A stretch of 64,000 nt of DNA from a bacterium (GCA_030427705.1 JAUIBR010000005.1:62001-126000), one strand, 5' to 3'. Positions 1 through 7,931 are shown, counted from the stretch's first letter. Translations and numbers: made by a program. The notes: a model not told the origin generated them from the sequence alone.

Positions 1-283
1 CGCCATCCGGCTGATCGATACACATTTCATCATCACGGCAGCTGCGTGTCTCCGAACAAGATGCTTCGCACGACGACTCCACACATGCAAAGCCTGCAGC
101 GCACTCTTGGTCATCGGTGCAACCGCCCGTGTTGTTGAGATTGTTCGCGTTGTTGCCATTGTTGGCGTTGTTGGAGTTGTTCGCATTGTTGCCGTTGTTT
201 TGGTTGCCCAATTTCGGCGCCTCGTCGTCACCGCAGGCCGAGATCAAAACAAGACTAAGCAAGAGAACGGAAAGCCGCTTCAT
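1..283 (-). CDS. Asn-linker Cys-rich lipoprotein, truncated at window edge
   Basis: An open frame starts with ATG at 283 and runs off the left edge, so only 94 N-terminal residues are visible. It begins with a short Lys/Arg n-region and hydrophobic core ending in the lipobox LISAC, so a diacylated outer-envelope lipoprotein is expected. After the Cys comes an Asn-Asn-x linker of about 11 units, encoded by roughly 132-213. A Cys-rich module follows, with Cys spacing like that of the lipoproteins at 3781-7504. The relationship to those genes is inferred from the Cys pattern; the rest of the protein, and hence its function, lies outside the window. The coding call is strong because signal peptide, lipobox, linker and Cys module are all in one frame. 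Confidence 0.85.
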   Translation of the reverse strand, partial: MKRLSVLLLSLVLISACGDDEAPKLGNQNNGNNANNSNNANNGNNANNLNNTGGCTDDQECAAGFACVESSCEASCSETRSCRDDEMCIDQPDG

Positions 284-321
284 ACGTCACTCATGTTGTG
301 GATAAAAGGTGACCCATTTAA

Positions 322-1512
322 TCACGGATTGTGGCCCGATGCACTCACAACCATGAACGTCAGATAATGCGCCTCCGACATCGCAGCTGGCACCGGATGG
401 TCTGGAGACTGCGCACCCACGTAAACGATATCCAACGTCGCGCCGGTGGAGGCACCGACATTCGCACACATTCGTGCAAGCTCGTCTTGCTTGATTGCCT
501 CTGAACACGAGCCGATGGCGATTAGGGCGTGTTCATTTGCCACGCGCAGCGCGCCCGTGACCAGGCGTTGGTAGACCTTCAGCGCCTTATGCGCGTGCTT
601 TCGTGATGGCGCCAACTTCGGTGGGTCCAATATCACCACATCAAATCTGTCCCGTGTGTCGTCCAAACTTCGAAGCACGTCTTCCGCTTTGCCACGTCGC
701 GTCTCGATGCTCACGTCATTTGTTGACGCGTTCTCGGCGACGCGGTCCAGCGCAACCTCAGAACTATCGACGCAAACCACACGCTCGGCGCCTGCTACTG
801 CGGCGTAGAGGCCAAACCCTCCTGTGTAGGAGTAAACATCCAACACGCTTTGCTGGGCACAGCGCTCTGCCAACCAACGCCGATGGATTCGCATGTCGGC
901 GTAGTGGCCGGTCTTCTGGAAGTCGTGTGTGGCGATGTTGAAGCGAACACCGTTCTCAGTGGCGATTAGGGCGTCTGGAGCATCATCGGTCCAGAATCTG
1001 GACTCAAGGACGGGAAAGCCTTCCTTTTTTGCGATGGGCGGTGGCGCGGAGACTTCGATGATGGGTCCATCAACGCAGTTTCCGATGGCAGCCGCTATCG
1101 CCTCCCGACGTAAAAACATCGGCATGGTGACGGCCTGAAACGCTGTTGCATTGCCCAGCCGGTCTACGATCAGGCCCGGTAGGCCGTCTCCCTCAGAATT
1201 CACCCAGCGAAACGTGTCTGTATTCGCGTTTGGCAAGCCCACGTGGCGTCTTCGGTCCAACGCGGACTGCAGCGCTGTCGTGATTTCTGGCTCACCAAAG
1301 GCGGCGTGTGGGCCGCCCCGTACCATGCGAACGCGTATCTGGCTGTGCGGCGAGAAGAGGCCCTGCCCCAAGAGCTGGCCATCCGCAGCACGGACCTCCA
1401 CAAGGTCGTCCCCTGGGCTGACTTTCTCTTGGCCAATCGCACCGCTGAAGATCCAAGGATGACCCGAGGCGATGGGCTTGGCTTTCTTGGGCTTGAGTTG
1501 AATCGACGACAT
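322..1512 (-). CDS. Class I SAM-dependent rRNA methyltransferase, RlmI family
   Basis: Predicted 23S rRNA cytosine-C5 methyltransferase of the RlmI (YccW) family, 396 residues, the usual length. An N-terminal PUA-like RNA-binding part (about 1-85) has the typical SGHPWIFSGAI stretch. The Rossmann methyltransferase follows, with the SAM-binding loop YSYTGGFGLYAA, the motif LDPPK, and a late SCS motif where this family carries its catalytic Cys. I place the start at ATG 1512 rather than an upstream TTG at 1545, because the upstream codons lie in the rpsI terminator hairpin. It follows rpsI on the same strand but is probably a separate or read-through transcript, given that terminator. The exact target base cannot be told from sequence. 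Confidence 0.88.
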   Translation of the reverse strand: MSSIQLKPKKAKPIASGHPWIFSGAIGQEKVSPGDDLVEVRAADGQLLGQGLFSPHSQIRVRMVRGGPHAAFGEPEITTALQSALDRRRHVGLPNANTDTFRWVNSEGDGLPGLIVDRLGNATAFQAVTMPMFLRREAIAAAIGNCVDGPIIEVSAPPPIAKKEGFPVLESRFWTDDAPDALIATENGVRFNIATHDFQKTGHYADMRIHRRWLAERCAQQSVLDVYSYTGGFGLYAAVAGAERVVCVDSSEVALDRVAENASTNDVSIETRRGKAEDVLRSLDDTRDRFDVVILDPPKLAPSRKHAHKALKVYQRLVTGALRVANEHALIAIGSCSEAIKQDELARMCANVGASTGATLDIVYVGAQSPDHPVPAAMSEAHYLTFMVVSASGHNP

Positions 1513-1526
1513 AAAGACCAGGCATG

Positions 1527-1557
1527 AAAAAGCCGCCTGCTCCAATGGAGCGGCGGC
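1527..1557 (-). terminator. Rho-independent terminator after rpsI
   Basis: On the minus strand the arms GCCGCCGCTCC and GGAGC-A-GGCGGC pair, with one bulged A and a 3-nt loop, followed directly by five T. It lies 25 nt past the rpsI stop and just before the rlmI-like start, so it should end the rplM-rpsI transcript. Confidence 0.85.
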
Positions 1558-1581
1558 CAGAAGACCTTGAGAACGGTCGGT

Positions 1582-1977
1582 TTAACGTTTCGAGAACTGG
1601 AAGCGTGCGCGAGCGCCCTTCTGTCCGTACTTCTTACGTTCTTTGACGCGTGCGTCACGAGTCATGAAGCCAGCTTTCTTGAGAACGCCACGAAGCTCTG
1701 GGTTGTAGAGCGTAAGTGCGCGAGCGATTCCAAGCATGACTGCTTCAGCTTGTCCCGACTTGCCGCCGCCATTGACGTTACAGATGATGTCAAATTGAGC
1801 GTTGGTTTCGGTGGTAACGAGCGGGGAGCGCAGGATCATCATGAGGGTGTCACGATGGAAGTATGCGTCTCCGGTTTGTCCGTTAACGACGACCTGACCC
1901 GAGCCTGGGCGAAGGAAAACGCGTGCTCGAGCAGACTTACGGCGTCCGATTGCGTGATATTGTTCGACTTTTGCCAT
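1582..1977 (-). CDS. rpsI: 30S ribosomal protein S9
   Basis: Ribosomal protein uS9 of the small subunit, 131 residues, the family's normal size. The N-terminal part has the conserved [14 protein letters not shown] stretch. The C-terminus is the basic tail ending in QFSKR, which reaches the decoding centre in known ribosomes. It is 25 nt downstream of rplM, the standard rplM-rpsI pair, and is expected to be co-transcribed from the promoter at 2522-2550. A strong hairpin terminator follows at 1527-1557. Nothing in the sequence is unusual, and the ATG at 1977 gives the expected N-terminus. Confidence 0.98.
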   Translation of the reverse strand: MAKVEQYHAIGRRKSARARVFLRPGSGQVVVNGQTGDAYFHRDTLMMILRSPLVTTETNAQFDIICNVNGGGKSGQAEAVMLGIARALTLYNPELRGVLKKAGFMTRDARVKERKKYGQKGARARFQFSKR

Positions 1978-2002
1978 TTTAAATACTCAGTTCAGCGTTT
2001 CA

Positions 2003-2431
2003 CTACAGCTCGAAAGGCTGTGGCTGTTGTGGTTCGTGAGGGTGTTCGGATCCGGTGTAGACTTTCAATTTCTTGAAAATCTGTCGGCCGAGGGGTCCTT
2101 TCGGGAGCATGCCTTTGACTGCAAAGCGGATAACGTCTTCTGGACGTCGCTCAAGGAGCTCCTTTGCGGTCATGTCTTTGATGCCACCGGTGTAGCCTGA
2201 GTGGCGGTAGTACCGCTTCTGGTCAAGCTTGTTGCCCGTGAACACAACTTTATCGGCGTTGATGCAGACGACGAAATCTCCGCCGTCGACGTGTGGGGTG
2301 AACGTTGGCTTGTGCTTGCCGCGCAGTAGCGATGCGATTTGCGTCGCTGCGCGACCAACCGTCTGACCGTCAAGGTCAACGATGTGCCAAGCGCGTTCTA
2401 CGTCTGTTGGTTTTGCGCTGTAGGTCTTCAT
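2003..2431 (-). CDS. rplM: 50S ribosomal protein L13
   Basis: Ribosomal protein uL13 of the large subunit. The start at ATG 2431 gives MKTYSAKP and 142 residues, the same length and N-terminus type as in E. coli; the longer frame from 2452 adds seven residues the family does not have. Conserved stretches include [16 protein letters not shown] near the N-terminus, the [18 protein letters not shown] segment, and the [11 protein letters not shown] motif in the second half. It is the first gene of the rplM-rpsI operon, with a near-consensus promoter about 90 nt upstream. Confidence 0.98.
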   Translation of the reverse strand: MKTYSAKPTDVERAWHIVDLDGQTVGRAATQIASLLRGKHKPTFTPHVDGGDFVVCINADKVVFTGNKLDQKRYYRHSGYTGGIKDMTAKELLERRPEDVIRFAVKGMLPKGPLGRQIFKKLKVYTGSEHPHEPQQPQPFEL

Positions 2432-2521
2432 TGGTCTTCCAAATTCATTCAATCAGCCCAGTCTTTAGGGCCTACAACCTTATTACGGTCCGCCTGTAAA
2501 AAATCGAACCAAGGGGCGCAC

Positions 2522-2550
2522 GGTATAGCGGCGTATCTGAGCGGTGTCAA
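2522..2550 (-). promoter_or_regulatory. Sigma70-type promoter for rplM-rpsI
   Basis: Read on the minus strand, TTGACA (2550-2545) is followed by a 17-nt spacer and TATACC (2527-2522). This is a near-consensus housekeeping promoter, with the -10 about 90 nt upstream of the rplM start. The rest of the 2432-2566 gap shows no gene. Confidence 0.75.
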
Positions 2551-2566
2551 GCGAAAGGCTTCTGGA

Positions 2567-3352
2567 TCACAGTTTATGCTGCGAAAGATAGTCTTTGGCG
2601 TCGTCAGCGAGCGGGTCGTTGGGGTGGAACTCCACCAGGTCCTCAAGCGCCGCTTTTGCCTTCTTTGTGTCGCCAAGCTCCAAATATGATCGACCGAGCA
2701 GGAACAGAGATTGAGGATCGAGTCCCAATCCAGAGTACTTGTCCAACAGATTGGTCAAGCGCATCGCTGCTGCCCGCGGGTTATCGTTCTGGAGGTAGAA
2801 CTTCGCGGCGTAGAACTCGTGGTCTGCCAGCTGCCGCCGCACTTGTGCGAGATACTTGCGCGCTTCGGGCGTGTACTTCGACTTCGGATGTCGCGCGATG
2901 AAGTAGCGCAACTCACGTTCTGCGTCCTTGGTCTTCGAAAGATCCTTCTCATACGAAGGCGGCAGGAAGAACCAGTCGGTTGGCATCTGACCATGAAACG
3001 ACAAGGACACCCGATATGCGGCGTAAACGACGTATTCATTGTTTGGGTGCAGTTTGATGAACCCACGATACTGCTCAATCGCGCTCGCATAGCGCTCTTG
3101 CTCGTAATAAACGTCGCCGAGTCGCAACTCCGCCAAGGTGGCGAACTGTGAGTACGGGAAGCGGGCACGGATGGCATTAAACTTCCGCGCCGCGTCGATG
3201 AAGTCCTCGTCTTCGAGGTCTTCCATGGCTTCATCGTAGGCGCGTTTGGCGACTGACTGGTACGTCTCCTGCTGTTCTTGCGCGAACGCAGGAGATGAGA
3301 CGAGTCCAAAGACGATGAAGACAAGGATGTATGTAATTCGTCGAGCGTTCAT
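2567..3352 (-). CDS. BamD-like outer-membrane assembly factor without lipobox
   Basis: A 261-residue exported TPR protein resembling BamD, the essential lipoprotein of the beta-barrel assembly complex. It has the family's hallmarks: repeats with RFPYSQFATLAELRLGDVYY, an Ala/Tyr-rich second repeat, and the late LADHEFYAAKFYL segment. The N-terminus is a signal peptide ending SSPAFAQ, which looks like a signal peptidase I site. No Cys is present near the cleavage region, whereas E. coli BamD is anchored by an acylated N-terminal Cys. The family assignment rests on repeat pattern and length. It is upstream of rplM on the same strand but separated by the rplM promoter. A generic tetratricopeptide protein is the alternative. 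Confidence 0.8.
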   Translation of the reverse strand: MNARRITYILVFIVFGLVSSPAFAQEQQETYQSVAKRAYDEAMEDLEDEDFIDAARKFNAIRARFPYSQFATLAELRLGDVYYEQERYASAIEQYRGFIKLHPNNEYVVYAAYRVSLSFHGQMPTDWFFLPPSYEKDLSKTKDAERELRYFIARHPKSKYTPEARKYLAQVRRQLADHEFYAAKFYLQNDNPRAAAMRLTNLLDKYSGLGLDPQSLFLLGRSYLELGDTKKAKAALEDLVEFHPNDPLADDAKDYLSQHKL

Positions 3353-3627
3353 GGCGCGGGACCATAGCGAATAAACGCCTCAAAGTTCAACCGGTGAAAT
3401 AAAGACCACCGACTTTTATGCATCGGGTGGAGCAAGATTTATCCAATTCTGACATCGATGTCCTGAATTTGAGTCAATCCAGGCGTGCCCCGCGAGGGGT
3501 GGCACATTTTTTACGATACAAAACAACAACTTAAGAAACACCACCGAATCTTGGCTCAGAATTCGCATTACCCGGACTGACTAAATTCACTGGCTATTAT
3601 TTGGCTCACTAAATGGCTTTCTGGATG

Positions 3628-3662
3628 TATCGGGCGGCGGAGAAAAGTCTCCCCGCCCGATA
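3628..3662. promoter_or_regulatory. Long palindrome upstream of the lipoprotein array promoter
   Basis: Arms TATCGGGCGG-c-GGAGA and TCTCC-CCGCCCGATA pair over 15 bp with one bulged C and an AAAG loop. An outer GGCTC (about 3603-3607) can pair with GAGCC (3666-3670). No T-run follows on either strand, so it is not a clear terminator. It ends 16 nt before the -35 box of the promoter at 3679 and could be an operator. The remaining 3353-3780 sequence is AT-richer and shows no gene. Confidence 0.55.
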
Positions 3663-3678
3663 ACCGAGCCTTAGGGTG

Positions 3679-3706
3679 TTGACGCAAATGCCTTTTGGGT
3701 TAATAA
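3679..3706 (+). promoter_or_regulatory. Sigma70-type promoter for the lipoprotein array
   Basis: TTGACG (3679-3684), a 16-nt spacer, then TAATAA (3701-3706). The -10 lies about 75 nt upstream of the first lipoprotein start at 3781, and an AAAGGA ribosome-binding site precedes that ATG. Confidence 0.6.
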
Positions 3707-3780
3707 GTTGTGTACAACGTTTCTAAACAGTTTTCATTTAGGGCATGCAGGTTGCGCGCGAACAGCAACGTGAAAGGAAT

Positions 3781-4578
3781 ATGACTATGAAATCGAACCA
3801 AATTATCGGACTTCTTGCGGGTATTGCAGCAGCGTGTGCGCTGTTCCTCGCTTGTGACACAAACGAAGAGAGCTGCCTCACGGACACGGACTGCCCAACG
3901 GGCGACGTATGTGAAGGCGAAGTCTGCACCCCTGAGTGTGTGGACTCCTCAACCTGCTCGGCAGGTCAGATTTGCGTTTCTCGCCCAGGTGGCGGAGCTG
4001 GAAACATCTGCCAGGATGACCCAAACGCAAACAACGTCAATAACAGCAACAACGCCAACAACTCGAACAACCTGAACAACCTGAACAACGTCAACAACAG
4101 CACTTCGTACTTCCTCGCAGAAATCCGCGACACGACGGGAACGGAGTGTGACGGCACCGACCCAGGTTCGGACATCATTTACGTCTCGCTTGAAGAGGCA
4201 GACGGAACGATCCTTGGATTTGGCGCTCTCGTCGACGATGGCACGACTGGTGACAACAACGAGAACAACTTGGGCGCAAACTTGGACGGAAACCCTCCTG
4301 GTTCGACCGAGACTTGCCCTGACTTCAATGACGGCACCGTCACGGCGCTTGGCTGCGGTGGATTCGTGACCGTCGAGTTCCTTGATGACCTTGGACAGCG
4401 TGTCGGTGGTGGCTCCGGCCAACAAATCCGTGTCTTCGAATTCGGTACGCAATGCGCAACCGGAACGGACACTGACGAGTACGACATCTACCTCTGCACG
4501 GACCCAAGCAACACGCCTGGCTCCTGCAGCATCAACATCGGTGGTGGTTCCGGCGAGATCGCCGCGACCATCCCATAG
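3781..4578 (+). CDS. Array lipoprotein 1: 8-Cys module, Asn linker, six-Cys domain
   Basis: First of five tandem paralogues, 265 residues from ATG 3781, which has AAAGGA just upstream; the frame could open at 3745 but without that site. It has a signal peptide with lipobox FLAC, then an 8-Cys module with spacing CxxxxxCxxxxxCxxxxC, loosely like Dickkopf-type Cys-rich repeats. A linker of about ten Asn-Asn-x units (4024-4107) follows. The C-terminal domain of about 150 residues contains TECDGTDPGSD, a GTTGDNNENNLG stretch, TALGCGGFVTVEF and a final GGGSGEIAATIP, with six Cys in all. I do not recognise a named family for it. The LGCGGFVTVEF...VFEFG pattern suggests a secreted beta-sandwich, which is an inference. 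Surface display or ligand binding is possible. Confidence 0.9.
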   Translation: MTMKSNQIIGLLAGIAAACALFLACDTNEESCLTDTDCPTGDVCEGEVCTPECVDSSTCSAGQICVSRPGGGAGNICQDDPNANNVNNSNNANNSNNLNNLNNVNNSTSYFLAEIRDTTGTECDGTDPGSDIIYVSLEEADGTILGFGALVDDGTTGDNNENNLGANLDGNPPGSTETCPDFNDGTVTALGCGGFVTVEFLDDLGQRVGGGSGQQIRVFEFGTQCATGTDTDEYDIYLCTDPSNTPGSCSINIGGGSGEIAATIP

Positions 4579-4641
4579 CACAGGCAATTTGTTGTGTTGC
4601 AAGCTCGCTTGTGACACAACAGTGACACCTAGAATCAATCA

Positions 4642-4660
4642 CCCGCATGTGCGGGCTTTT
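4642..4660 (+). terminator. Weak hairpin between array genes 1 and 2
   Basis: CCCGCA-TG-TGCGGG followed by CTTTTA. The stem is short, with only four T, so partial termination or 3'-end protection inside the operon is more likely than a full stop. Confidence 0.5.
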
Positions 4661-4695
4661 AAGAAGTATAGTTAATCAAAGGAAAGGAAAGACTA

Positions 4696-5472
4696 ATGGA
4701 AACGACAAAACGACTTTTTGGTCTCCTCATTATCGCGCTGGCAAGCGTGGCGCTCTTCGTCGCATGTTCAGACGAAGAAACCTGCTTGGCTGACGGCGAC
4801 TGTGATGAAGGTCAGGTATGTGACGCTGAGGTTTGCCGCACCTCCTGCACCACCAATGCAGAATGTGAAGAAGGCGAAACCTGCCAGTTGAGCGCTGACG
4901 GCAACCAAGTTTGCCTCGAAGGTTCGGTGAACAACCTCAACAACCTCAACAACGTCAACAACAGCAACAACAGCAACAACCTGAATAACGTTGAAACAAC
5001 GTACTTCATTGCTCAGGTTCTCGACACGACCGCAACCGAGTGTGATGGCACCGACCCAGGGTCGGACCTCATCTACGTTTCGCTCGAAGAATCGGACGGA
5101 ACCATCCTCGGTTTCGGAAACATCGTTGACGACGGCACGACCGGCGACAACAACGAGAACAACTTGGGTGCAAACCTTGACGGCAACCCTCCAGGTTCGA
5201 CCGAAATGTGCCCTGACTTCAGCGACTCCACGGTTACCGCACTCGGCTGCGGCGGCTTCGTGACGCTTGAGTTCCTTGACGATGGCGGCAACCGCGTTGG
5301 TGGTATTGCTGGTCAGCAAATCCGCGTCTACGAATTCGGTACGCAGTGCGCAACCGGAACGGACACGGACGAGTTCGACATCATCCTTTGCACGGACCCA
5401 AGCAACACGCCTGGTTCCTGCACGATGAACATCGGTGGTGGTTCCGGCGAAATCGCAGCAACCATCCCATAA
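4696..5472 (+). CDS. Array lipoprotein 2: 8-Cys module, Asn linker, six-Cys domain
   Basis: Second paralogue, 258 residues, with a strong purine-rich ribosome-binding region (AAAGGAAAGGAAAG) before the ATG. Lipobox FVAC is followed by the 8-Cys module, about nine Asn-Asn-x units (4927-4989) and the same C-terminal domain as copy 1. By eye it is the closest pair in the array: the DPGSDLIYVSLEE, DDGTTGDNNENN and DPSNTPGSC stretches are almost identical, while the N-terminal module has diverged more. All six C-terminal Cys are kept. A hairpin separates it from gene 1 and a strong terminator follows it, so genes 1 and 2 may be expressed more highly than genes 3-5. Its function is unknown. Confidence 0.9.
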   Translation: METTKRLFGLLIIALASVALFVACSDEETCLADGDCDEGQVCDAEVCRTSCTTNAECEEGETCQLSADGNQVCLEGSVNNLNNLNNVNNSNNSNNLNNVETTYFIAQVLDTTATECDGTDPGSDLIYVSLEESDGTILGFGNIVDDGTTGDNNENNLGANLDGNPPGSTEMCPDFSDSTVTALGCGGFVTLEFLDDGGNRVGGIAGQQIRVYEFGTQCATGTDTDEFDIILCTDPSNTPGSCTMNIGGGSGEIAATIP

Positions 5473-5507
5473 GGCGAACGCCTAGCGTCATTTGACGCAA
5501 ACTTTAG

Positions 5508-5536
5508 AAAGGGTCACAGTGATGTGACCCTTTTTT
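5508..5536 (+). terminator. Rho-independent terminator after array gene 2
   Basis: AAGGGTCAC and GTGACCCTT pair around a 6-nt loop, followed by six T. It ends only 17 nt before the start of gene 3, so it acts either as a polar attenuator in the array or as a true stop, with gene 3 needing a promoter of its own. Confidence 0.85.
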
Positions 5537-5553
5537 CTTTCTTGGAGGTGGGC

Positions 5554-6366
5554 ATGCGATTCTGGATTGCGCTTCTATCTATTGTATTGCTGGCAGCTTG
5601 CGGCGTCGAAGGCAAAGGTGACGGTAGCAATGCCAACAACGGCAACAACCTGAACAACGTCAACAACGCGAACAATCTGGAACAGTGCCTGCTCGATACC
5701 GACTGCAACACCGGAGAGGTTTGTGAGGGCGAGCTGTGTCAAGTCTCGTGCATCACAGCGGCAGAATGTGGGGTCGGTGAGATTTGCGTGCCACGTCAGG
5801 ATGGCGCTGGGGCCTATTGCGTGGTGGGTATGTCAGGCAATAACGCCAACCCCAACAACGTCAATAACGTCAACAACGCCAATAATGTCGACGCAACATT
5901 CATCGTTCAGATTTCGGACACCACGGCAACCGACTGCGACTCATCAGACCCAGGTGCAGACCTCGTTTATGTGTCGCTTGAGGAGAACGACGGCTCAATT
6001 CTGGGCTTCGGCAGTCTGATTGACGATGGCACGGTTGGGGATAACAACGAGTTCAATCTCGGAATCAACCTCGACGGCACCGCACCCAACTCGTTGAATA
6101 TCTGCCCTGATTTCTCGGCAGAGACCGTCATGTCGCTTGGTTGCGGAGGGTTCGTCACGCTCGAGTTTCTGGACGACACGGGGAGCCGCGTGGGCGCGGT
6201 CTCAGGCCAGCAAATCCACGTCTTCGAGTTTGGTTCGCAGTGCTCGACGGGTTCTACTGCAGACGAATACGACATCTACCTTTGCACTGACCCCTCGAAT
6301 ACCCCCGGGTCTTGTACCGTCAACATCGGCGGTGGGTCCGGTGAAATCGCGGCAACGGTGCCATGA
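5554..6366 (+). CDS. Array lipoprotein 3, two Asn linkers
   Basis: Third paralogue, 270 residues from ATG 5554, which has GGAGG five bases upstream; the frame is open to 5524, but that codon lies inside the terminator stem. Lipobox LAAC is followed at once by an Asn linker (about 5629-5676), then the 8-Cys module, then a second Asn linker (about 5838-5890) and the six-Cys C-terminal domain. The extra N-terminal linker, absent from copies 1 and 2, is placed like those in unrelated lipoproteins of this window. This suggests the linker is an exchangeable spacer. The last codons overlap the next gene (ATGA). Function is unknown. Confidence 0.88.
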   Translation: MRFWIALLSIVLLAACGVEGKGDGSNANNGNNLNNVNNANNLEQCLLDTDCNTGEVCEGELCQVSCITAAECGVGEICVPRQDGAGAYCVVGMSGNNANPNNVNNVNNANNVDATFIVQISDTTATDCDSSDPGADLVYVSLEENDGSILGFGSLIDDGTVGDNNEFNLGINLDGTAPNSLNICPDFSAETVMSLGCGGFVTLEFLDDTGSRVGAVSGQQIHVFEFGSQCSTGSTADEYDIYLCTDPSNTPGSCTVNIGGGSGEIAATVP

Positions 6367-7163
6367 CCAAATCTCGCAGACATTGGTACGGAGCCATCTT
6401 CGCGGCGTTTTCGCTCAGCCTCATCATGTTGGGTTGCGAATCCGATGAGGCGTGTTCGAGTGATGGCGATTGTGGTGACGAACTTCTCTGTTACGAGGAG
6501 GCTTGCGTTCCGCAGTGTGAATGGACCCCGGATTGCAACGAAGGCTACGTATGCCGGATTCACACTGATGGAGTGTCGCAAATCTGCGTATTAGACGAAT
6601 GGCCTGTAGACGAAGAAACCTGTGGCCCAGTCATTTCTGGGCTGACGTGCCCTGAGCCGCTCAAACCCGTTGTTGGGGAACCTGGCTTCGAATACTGGCA
6701 TGCTCAAGTATTGGACCGAAGCGTGGTTGACTGCGAAGCCGACGAGCCGGGTTCCGATTTAATCTACATTTCCCTAGAAGATTCAGATGGTTCCGTCTTG
6801 GCCTATGGGAACATTGTGGATGATGGAACAACCGGGGATTTGAATCTCTACAAGAACGGCGTGAATCTGAACGGAAGTCCACCCATGACTGAGGAATGCC
6901 CGGAGTTCGACGACATGAGTGTCACTTCGTTAGGTTGCGGAGGATTCATTACGTTTGAGTTCTTGACGCCCGACGGAAACCGCGTTTCGGCGGAAGCCGG
7001 CACACAGGTTCGAGTGTTCGAGTTCGGTTCCCAATGCTTCACCGATGACACGACGCCCGACGAGTTTGGCGTATACTTGTGTACTGACCCCAACAACACA
7101 CCCGCCACGTGTACTTACTTCATTGGTTCTGGCTCTGGTGAAATCGTGGCGTTGGTGCCATGA
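6363..7163 (+). CDS. Array lipoprotein 4, no Asn linker
   Basis: Fourth paralogue, 266 residues, starting in the stop codon of gene 3 (ATGA) with no clear ribosome-binding site, so translation is probably coupled. Lipobox MLGC precedes the 8-Cys module. The Asn linker is replaced by a Pro/Glu-containing segment with two more Cys (ETCGPVISGLTCPEP). The C-terminal domain is recognisable by DEPGSDLIYISLEDSDGS, TSLGCGGFITFEF and GSGSGEIVALVP and keeps all six Cys, but is clearly more diverged than copies 1-3. It is downstream of the array's terminator and is coupled to gene 5. Function is unknown. Confidence 0.88.
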   Translation: MTKSRRHWYGAIFAAFSLSLIMLGCESDEACSSDGDCGDELLCYEEACVPQCEWTPDCNEGYVCRIHTDGVSQICVLDEWPVDEETCGPVISGLTCPEPLKPVVGEPGFEYWHAQVLDRSVVDCEADEPGSDLIYISLEDSDGSVLAYGNIVDDGTTGDLNLYKNGVNLNGSPPMTEECPEFDDMSVTSLGCGGFITFEFLTPDGNRVSAEAGTQVRVFEFGSQCFTDDTTPDEFGVYLCTDPNNTPATCTYFIGSGSGEIVALVP

Positions 7164-7504
7164 GAAACCGCAGCGGTCGTTCCATGAATCGTCGTATCTT
7201 GCTTCTTGCGTGTATGTCTTCCGTCCTCAGTTGTGAAATCACGCACGACGACTGCCTTTCCGACAGTGACTGTTCGAGCGACCGAATCTGCGAATACGAG
7301 TTGTGTTTGGTGAGTTGCGAAACGGACGACGACTGCCCTGAAGACCGCCAATGCCGTTCGAGTCTCTATACGGAGGACGACGAGCGCAGGTTCTGCGGCT
7401 GGAGAGACGGACCCGGACCCGGACCCCATACAGTTCCCGGTGCCCGAACCAAAGAACATCTATCAGTTTCTGAAAGTCGTGGATGTAAGTACGGAAGATT
7501 GTGA
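7160..7504 (+). CDS. Array lipoprotein 5, N-terminal part (frameshifted)
   Basis: Starts in the stop of gene 4 (ATGA) and encodes a signal peptide with lipobox VLSC and the 8-Cys module, then leaves the family frame. After Cys-Gly-Trp the frame reads GPGPGP and an unrelated tail to a stop at 7502-7504. In the next frame the same DNA reads DPDPDPIQFPVPEP and continues into a normal C-terminal domain (see 7440-7931). The break falls in three GGACCC units at about 7406-7424, where a one-base change would rejoin the halves. Possible readings are a decayed copy, a slippage-prone or programmed frameshift, or a sequencing error. The alternative start at ATG 7184 gives a shorter n-region. Confidence 0.75.
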   Translation: MRNRSGRSMNRRILLLACMSSVLSCEITHDDCLSDSDCSSDRICEYELCLVSCETDDDCPEDRQCRSSLYTEDDERRFCGWRDGPGPGPHTVPGARTKEHLSVSESRGCKYGRL

Positions 7505-7931
7505 TAGCGAACAGCCAGGCTCAGAACTCACGTCGATCGCGCTCTTTGAAGGCTCTGGGGAGTTTGTTGGATTCGCTAGAGTGTTCAGAAACGAATCAAT
7601 TGGTAGCAATAACCTCTTCACTCGCGATGCGCTGAACGGGCGCGCGCCCGATGCGGGCGATGAAGACGTGTGCGTGACGCCACACCGGTGGAATACCATG
7701 TCGTTGGGTTGTGGCGGATTCGCCGTCTTCCAGATTGTCGATGATGCTAGCGACGTCCTCGAGATTGTGGCCGGCCAATCGATCGTCGTAAACGAACGTC
7801 CGGTCTGCGATGAGTCACCACCGAGCACGTTCGAGGTCCTCGTCTGCGGCGCGAACTGGCGAGACGATTGCCAGCCCAAGATTGGCTCGGGCAGCGGACG
7901 GGTCACGTCTGTTGTGCCCGAGGAACGATGA
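7440..7931 (+). CDS. Array lipoprotein 5, C-terminal domain (frameshifted)
   Basis: Encodes the C-terminal domain of the array family in a different frame from its N-terminal half. Family landmarks are DSEQPGSELTSIALFE, NTMSLGCGGFAVFQ and the end GSGSGRVTSVVP. All six family Cys are kept, which argues that the domain was under selection until recently or still is. The only local start codon is GTG at 7440 with no good ribosome-binding site, and a product from it would lack a signal peptide. Fusion to 7160-7504 by frameshifting, or recent inactivation, is therefore more likely than independent expression. It is the most diverged of the five copies and ends four bases from the convergent barrel gene. 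Confidence 0.75.
   Translation: MPEPKNIYQFLKVVDVSTEDCDSEQPGSELTSIALFEGSGEFVGFARVFRNESIGSNNLFTRDALNGRAPDAGDEDVCVTPHRWNTMSLGCGGFAVFQIVDDASDVLEIVAGQSIVVNERPVCDESPPSTFEVLVCGANWRDDCQPKIGSGSGRVTSVVPEER

Noticed and set aside
4024-5890. Short tandem repeats resembling a CRISPR or minisatellite array
   Set aside because: Units are 9-nt codon triplets for Asn-Asn-x in coding frame, with no spacers and no cas genes.
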